Below are positions 62,108 through 64,000 of a DNA stretch of 64,000 nucleotides, piece by piece. Source of the DNA: Lentimicrobiaceae bacterium (lineage in GTDB: Bacteria > Bacteroidota > Bacteroidia > Bacteroidales > F082); contig PANC01000019.1 in assembly GCA_002708315.1 (NCBI GenBank), positions 1 through 64,000 of the forward strand, given 5' to 3'. Made by a program: the position numbers and the translations under genes. Positions within the stretch are counted from its first letter, which is position 1, and every line of letters starts with the position of its first letter. Below the pieces are notes generated by a model that searched no databases, was not told where the DNA came from, and worked only from the letters and a program-made list of their open reading frames with translations.

Positions 62108-64000
62108 CTAGAAGTAAATTCTGGTTATTCCTGAGCCTCCCATATCAATTGGTGCATCACCAAAATCTCGAATTTCATCTACCGTCTCAAGATATTCTCG
62201 AATGAGCTCGCGAAGTATGCCATAGCCTTTTCCATGTAGTATGCTTACTTCATTCTGATTTAATAAAATAGCCTCGTCGATGTAGCTTCTTAAATCTGAT
62301 AGGGCTTCCTCGGAACGTTTTCCTCTAAGATCTAGTTTTAAACTAAAGTTTGCTGCCTTTTGATTAATGTTATTTACTATATCAGAATAGGATTTACGTC
62401 GTATGTTTGGTTTTGCTGGTTGATCGGTTTTCTGTATTTTTTCAATTGTTGTGGTAATTTTTACATCATTGATGTTAATAACTGCTTCTTTTCCATTTAA
62501 TGAAATTACCTCTCCAGCCATAGTGGAATTAACAATATTCACCCAATCACCCTTTTTCAAAATTTCATGTTTTGAACCTTTCGGAACCACAACTGGTTTC
62601 TTTTTCTTTGGCAGCTTGGGCTTCTTAGTAGTAGATATTGTTACGTCGTTTTCTTTGGTTATCTCATCCTTTTTTTTCTCAAGCTCCCTTCTAATCTCTT
62701 TTGTTTTTTTATTTTCTGCAGCAGCTTCCTTAATTTCACGTATTGTATTTTCAACAGCTTTATTGGATGATTCTATTATCTTTAATGCTTGCTCCTGAGC
62801 TTCATTTATTATCTTCTTTTTTGATTTTTCCAAATCAGTAATCAGCACATTATATTCTTCAATCATTTTATTTAGGTTTTCATCATAGGAGCTAGCTTTT
62901 TGCTGTTGCTTTTGAAGCTTGATCTTATCTATTTCCAATTGCTGAAGTTGTTTATCAAACCTAACGTGTTTTCCTCCACTCTTTTTCTTTGCTTCTTTAA
63001 GAACATAAGAAGGAAACCCTATTTTTTTTGCTATTTCAAAGGCAAAGGAACTTCCTGGTTTTCCTATTTGAAGTTCGTACAATGGCTGCATCTCCTTTGA
63101 ATCAAAAAGCATTGCACCATTCACAATTCCTTCAAGTTTCTCAGCAGCTAATTTCACATTGGTATAGTGGGTTGTAATAATTCCATAAGAGTTCTTTTTA
63201 TTGAGTTGTTCAAGTGTAGCCTCTGCAATGGAACCTCCCAACTGTGGCTCTGTACCGGAGCCAAACTCATCAATTAAAATAAGTGTTTCTGAGTTAGAAT
63301 ATCTAAGAAAATATTTCATATTTAGCAGGTGGCTACTATAGGTACTCAGATCATTTTCAAGTGATTGTTCATCACCGATATCAATAAATATATTTTTAAA
63401 TACTCTAAAAACACTATCGGGTGAAGCGGATACAAGTAGGCCACACTGAAGCATATATTGCAATATACCTGTTGTTTTCAAACATATTGATTTACCACCA
63501 GCATTGGGCCCAGAAATTATTACTATCCGTTGACTTTCATCCAATAAAAGATTTAGAGGCACAACATTTTTTCCTTGATCGCTTAGAGTAAGAAATAACT
63601 GAGGATGTACTCCATCTTTAATAATAATAGGCTTATGAGAAGATATATTTGGTCTACTTGCTTTTATGCTAATGGAAAATTTGGCCTTTGCATAAATAAA
63701 ATCAATCAACCCTAAAAATCTGTAGGCATTAAATAAATCTGGAATAAATGGTCTTAATTTATCAGTGAACTCTATTAGAATTTTTATAATTTCTCTTTTC
63801 TCCTCATTTTCTAGCTCACGTATTTCATTATTTATTTCAAAAGAAGCAGGAGCTTCAACAAATACTGTCTGACCCGATGATGATTCGTCATGAATAATAC
63901 CACCTATTGACCTTTTATCACTTGCTTTTAGCGGAATTACAGGTCTACCACCTCTTATGGTTATCTCAGAATTATCAGGGACATATCCAGACTTCTTAGC
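62108..64000 (-). CDS. mutS2: MutS2 (endonuclease MutS2), 5' end cut by window edge
   Basis: 630 residues visible, open to the window edge. The ORF track begins at 63709, but the same frame continues without stop to 64000 and reads GGRPVIPLKASDKRSIGG and GQTVFVEAPASF, which are MutS2 sequence. Walker A is ISGPNAGGKS, Walker B LILIDEFGSGTEP, followed by a coiled coil with Lys/Glu-rich stretches and a C-terminal Smr domain (LDLRGKRSEEAL, ILHGKGYGILR). MutS2 acts on branched DNA and, in Bacillus, stalled ribosomes. The N-terminal part lies outside the window. Confidence 0.97.
   Translation of the reverse strand, partial: AKKSGYVPDNSEITIRGGRPVIPLKASDKRSIGGIIHDESSSGQTVFVEAPASFEINNEIRELENEEKREIIKILIEFTDKLRPFIPDLFNAYRFLGLIDFIYAKAKFSISIKASRPNISSHKPIIIKDGVHPQLFLTLSDQGKNVVPLNLLLDESQRIVIISGPNAGGKSICLKTTGILQYMLQCGLLVSASPDSVFRVFKNIFIDIGDEQSLENDLSTYSSHLLNMKYFLRYSNSETLILIDEFGSGTEPQLGGSIAEATLEQLNKKNSYGIITTHYTNVKLAAEKLEGIVNGAMLFDSKEMQPLYELQIGKPGSSFAFEIAKKIGFPSYVLKEAKKKSGGKHVRFDKQLQQLEIDKIKLQKQQQKASSYDENLNKMIEEYNVLITDLEKSKKKIINEAQEQALKIIESSNKAVENTIREIKEAAAENKKTKEIRRELEKKKDEITKENDVTISTTKKPKLPKKKKPVVVPKGSKHEILKKGDWVNIVNSTMAGEVISLNGKEAVININDVKITTTIEKIQKTDQPAKPNIRRKSYSDIVNNINQKAANFSLKLDLRGKRSEEALSDLRSYIDEAILLNQNEVSILHGKGYGILRELIREYLETVDEIRDFGDAPIDMGGSGITRIYF

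Noticed and set aside
62451-62798. 115 aa Phe/Ser-rich hydrophobic ORF
   Set aside because: Antisense to the Lys/Glu-rich coiled coil of MutS2; the apparent membrane character is an artefact of AAA/GAA codons read backwards.
63709-63709. MutS2 start at 63709 as in the ORF track
   Set aside because: The frame continues upstream to the window edge with clear MutS2 sequence, so the gene is truncated by the window and 63709 is an internal Met.
1-64000. tRNA, rRNA, CRISPR, transposon or prophage genes
   Set aside because: No tRNA-like cloverleaf, repeat-spacer array, transposase or integrase motif was seen while reading the window; a covariance-model scan would be the decisive check.

Overview
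The window comes from a member of the Bacteroidota, probably class Bacteroidia. The DNA is AT-rich. Many genes are preceded by the phylum-specific -7 promoter element TAnnTTTG. The window carries a SusC/SusD pair, two proteins with type IX secretion (T9SS) C-terminal sorting domains, the gliding/T9SS lipoprotein GldH, and a likely glycine-lipid (glsA/glsB) pair. No rRNA, tRNA, CRISPR array, insertion sequence or prophage was seen. I cannot assign genus or species from sequence alone.

Layout. 1-4.6 kb: an exported orphan, then the minus-strand operon ricT-gldH-PBP1A. 4.7-12.6 kb: the SUF iron-sulfur operon (sufB-C-D-S-E plus a DUF59 protein), followed by a GH3-family gene and a LysE-type exporter. 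12.8-18 kb: an outer-membrane barrel protein with an HExxH metalloprotease motif, a pseudouridine synthase, a small barrel protein and panB. 18-30.6 kb: housekeeping genes in mixed orientation (TonB-dependent receptor, pssA, queA, an NFU protein, mrp, rpmB, a tandem double adenylate kinase, hpt, purE, an O-methyltransferase, an M16 peptidase, a K+ channel, and a PrsW-like protein that has lost catalytic residues). 30.7-43 kb: a long plus-strand block typical of the phylum (rsgA, CBS protein, POTRA barrel, nadK, DUF6089, uppS, bamA, two skp genes, glsA, glsB, engB). 43-45 kb: a two-gene biotin-dependent carboxylase operon with an unusual hairpin at the 5' end of its leader.

45.4-62.1 kb is the accessory highlight: a complete alpha-mannoside utilisation locus. 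An eight-gene minus-strand operon encodes SusC, SusD, a mannose-6-phosphate isomerase with an extra N-terminal domain, an MFS sugar transporter, a ROK sugar kinase, a GH92 alpha-mannosidase fused to an SGNH esterase, a DUF5005-like lipoprotein and a second esterase. A convergent three-gene operon encodes two T9SS-sorted surface proteins and a GntR/UTRA repressor. The genes outline a route from surface capture and import of (acylated) mannosides, through deacylation and trimming, to mannose uptake, phosphorylation and isomerisation to fructose-6-phosphate. Both operons start with a TAnnTTTG promoter followed, at about +7 to +9, by copies of the same TATGAACATAT half-site. This looks like a previously uncharacterised GntR operator controlling both arms, in place of the HTCS, SusR or ECF-sigma regulators usual for such loci.

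62.1-64 kb: the 3' part of mutS2, cut by the window edge. Of the ORF-track starts that I judged wrong, five are TTG codons lying inside a -7 TTTG element or a one-base-shifted version of it, and others are TTG or GTG codons just upstream of a better ATG; these starts were corrected here.
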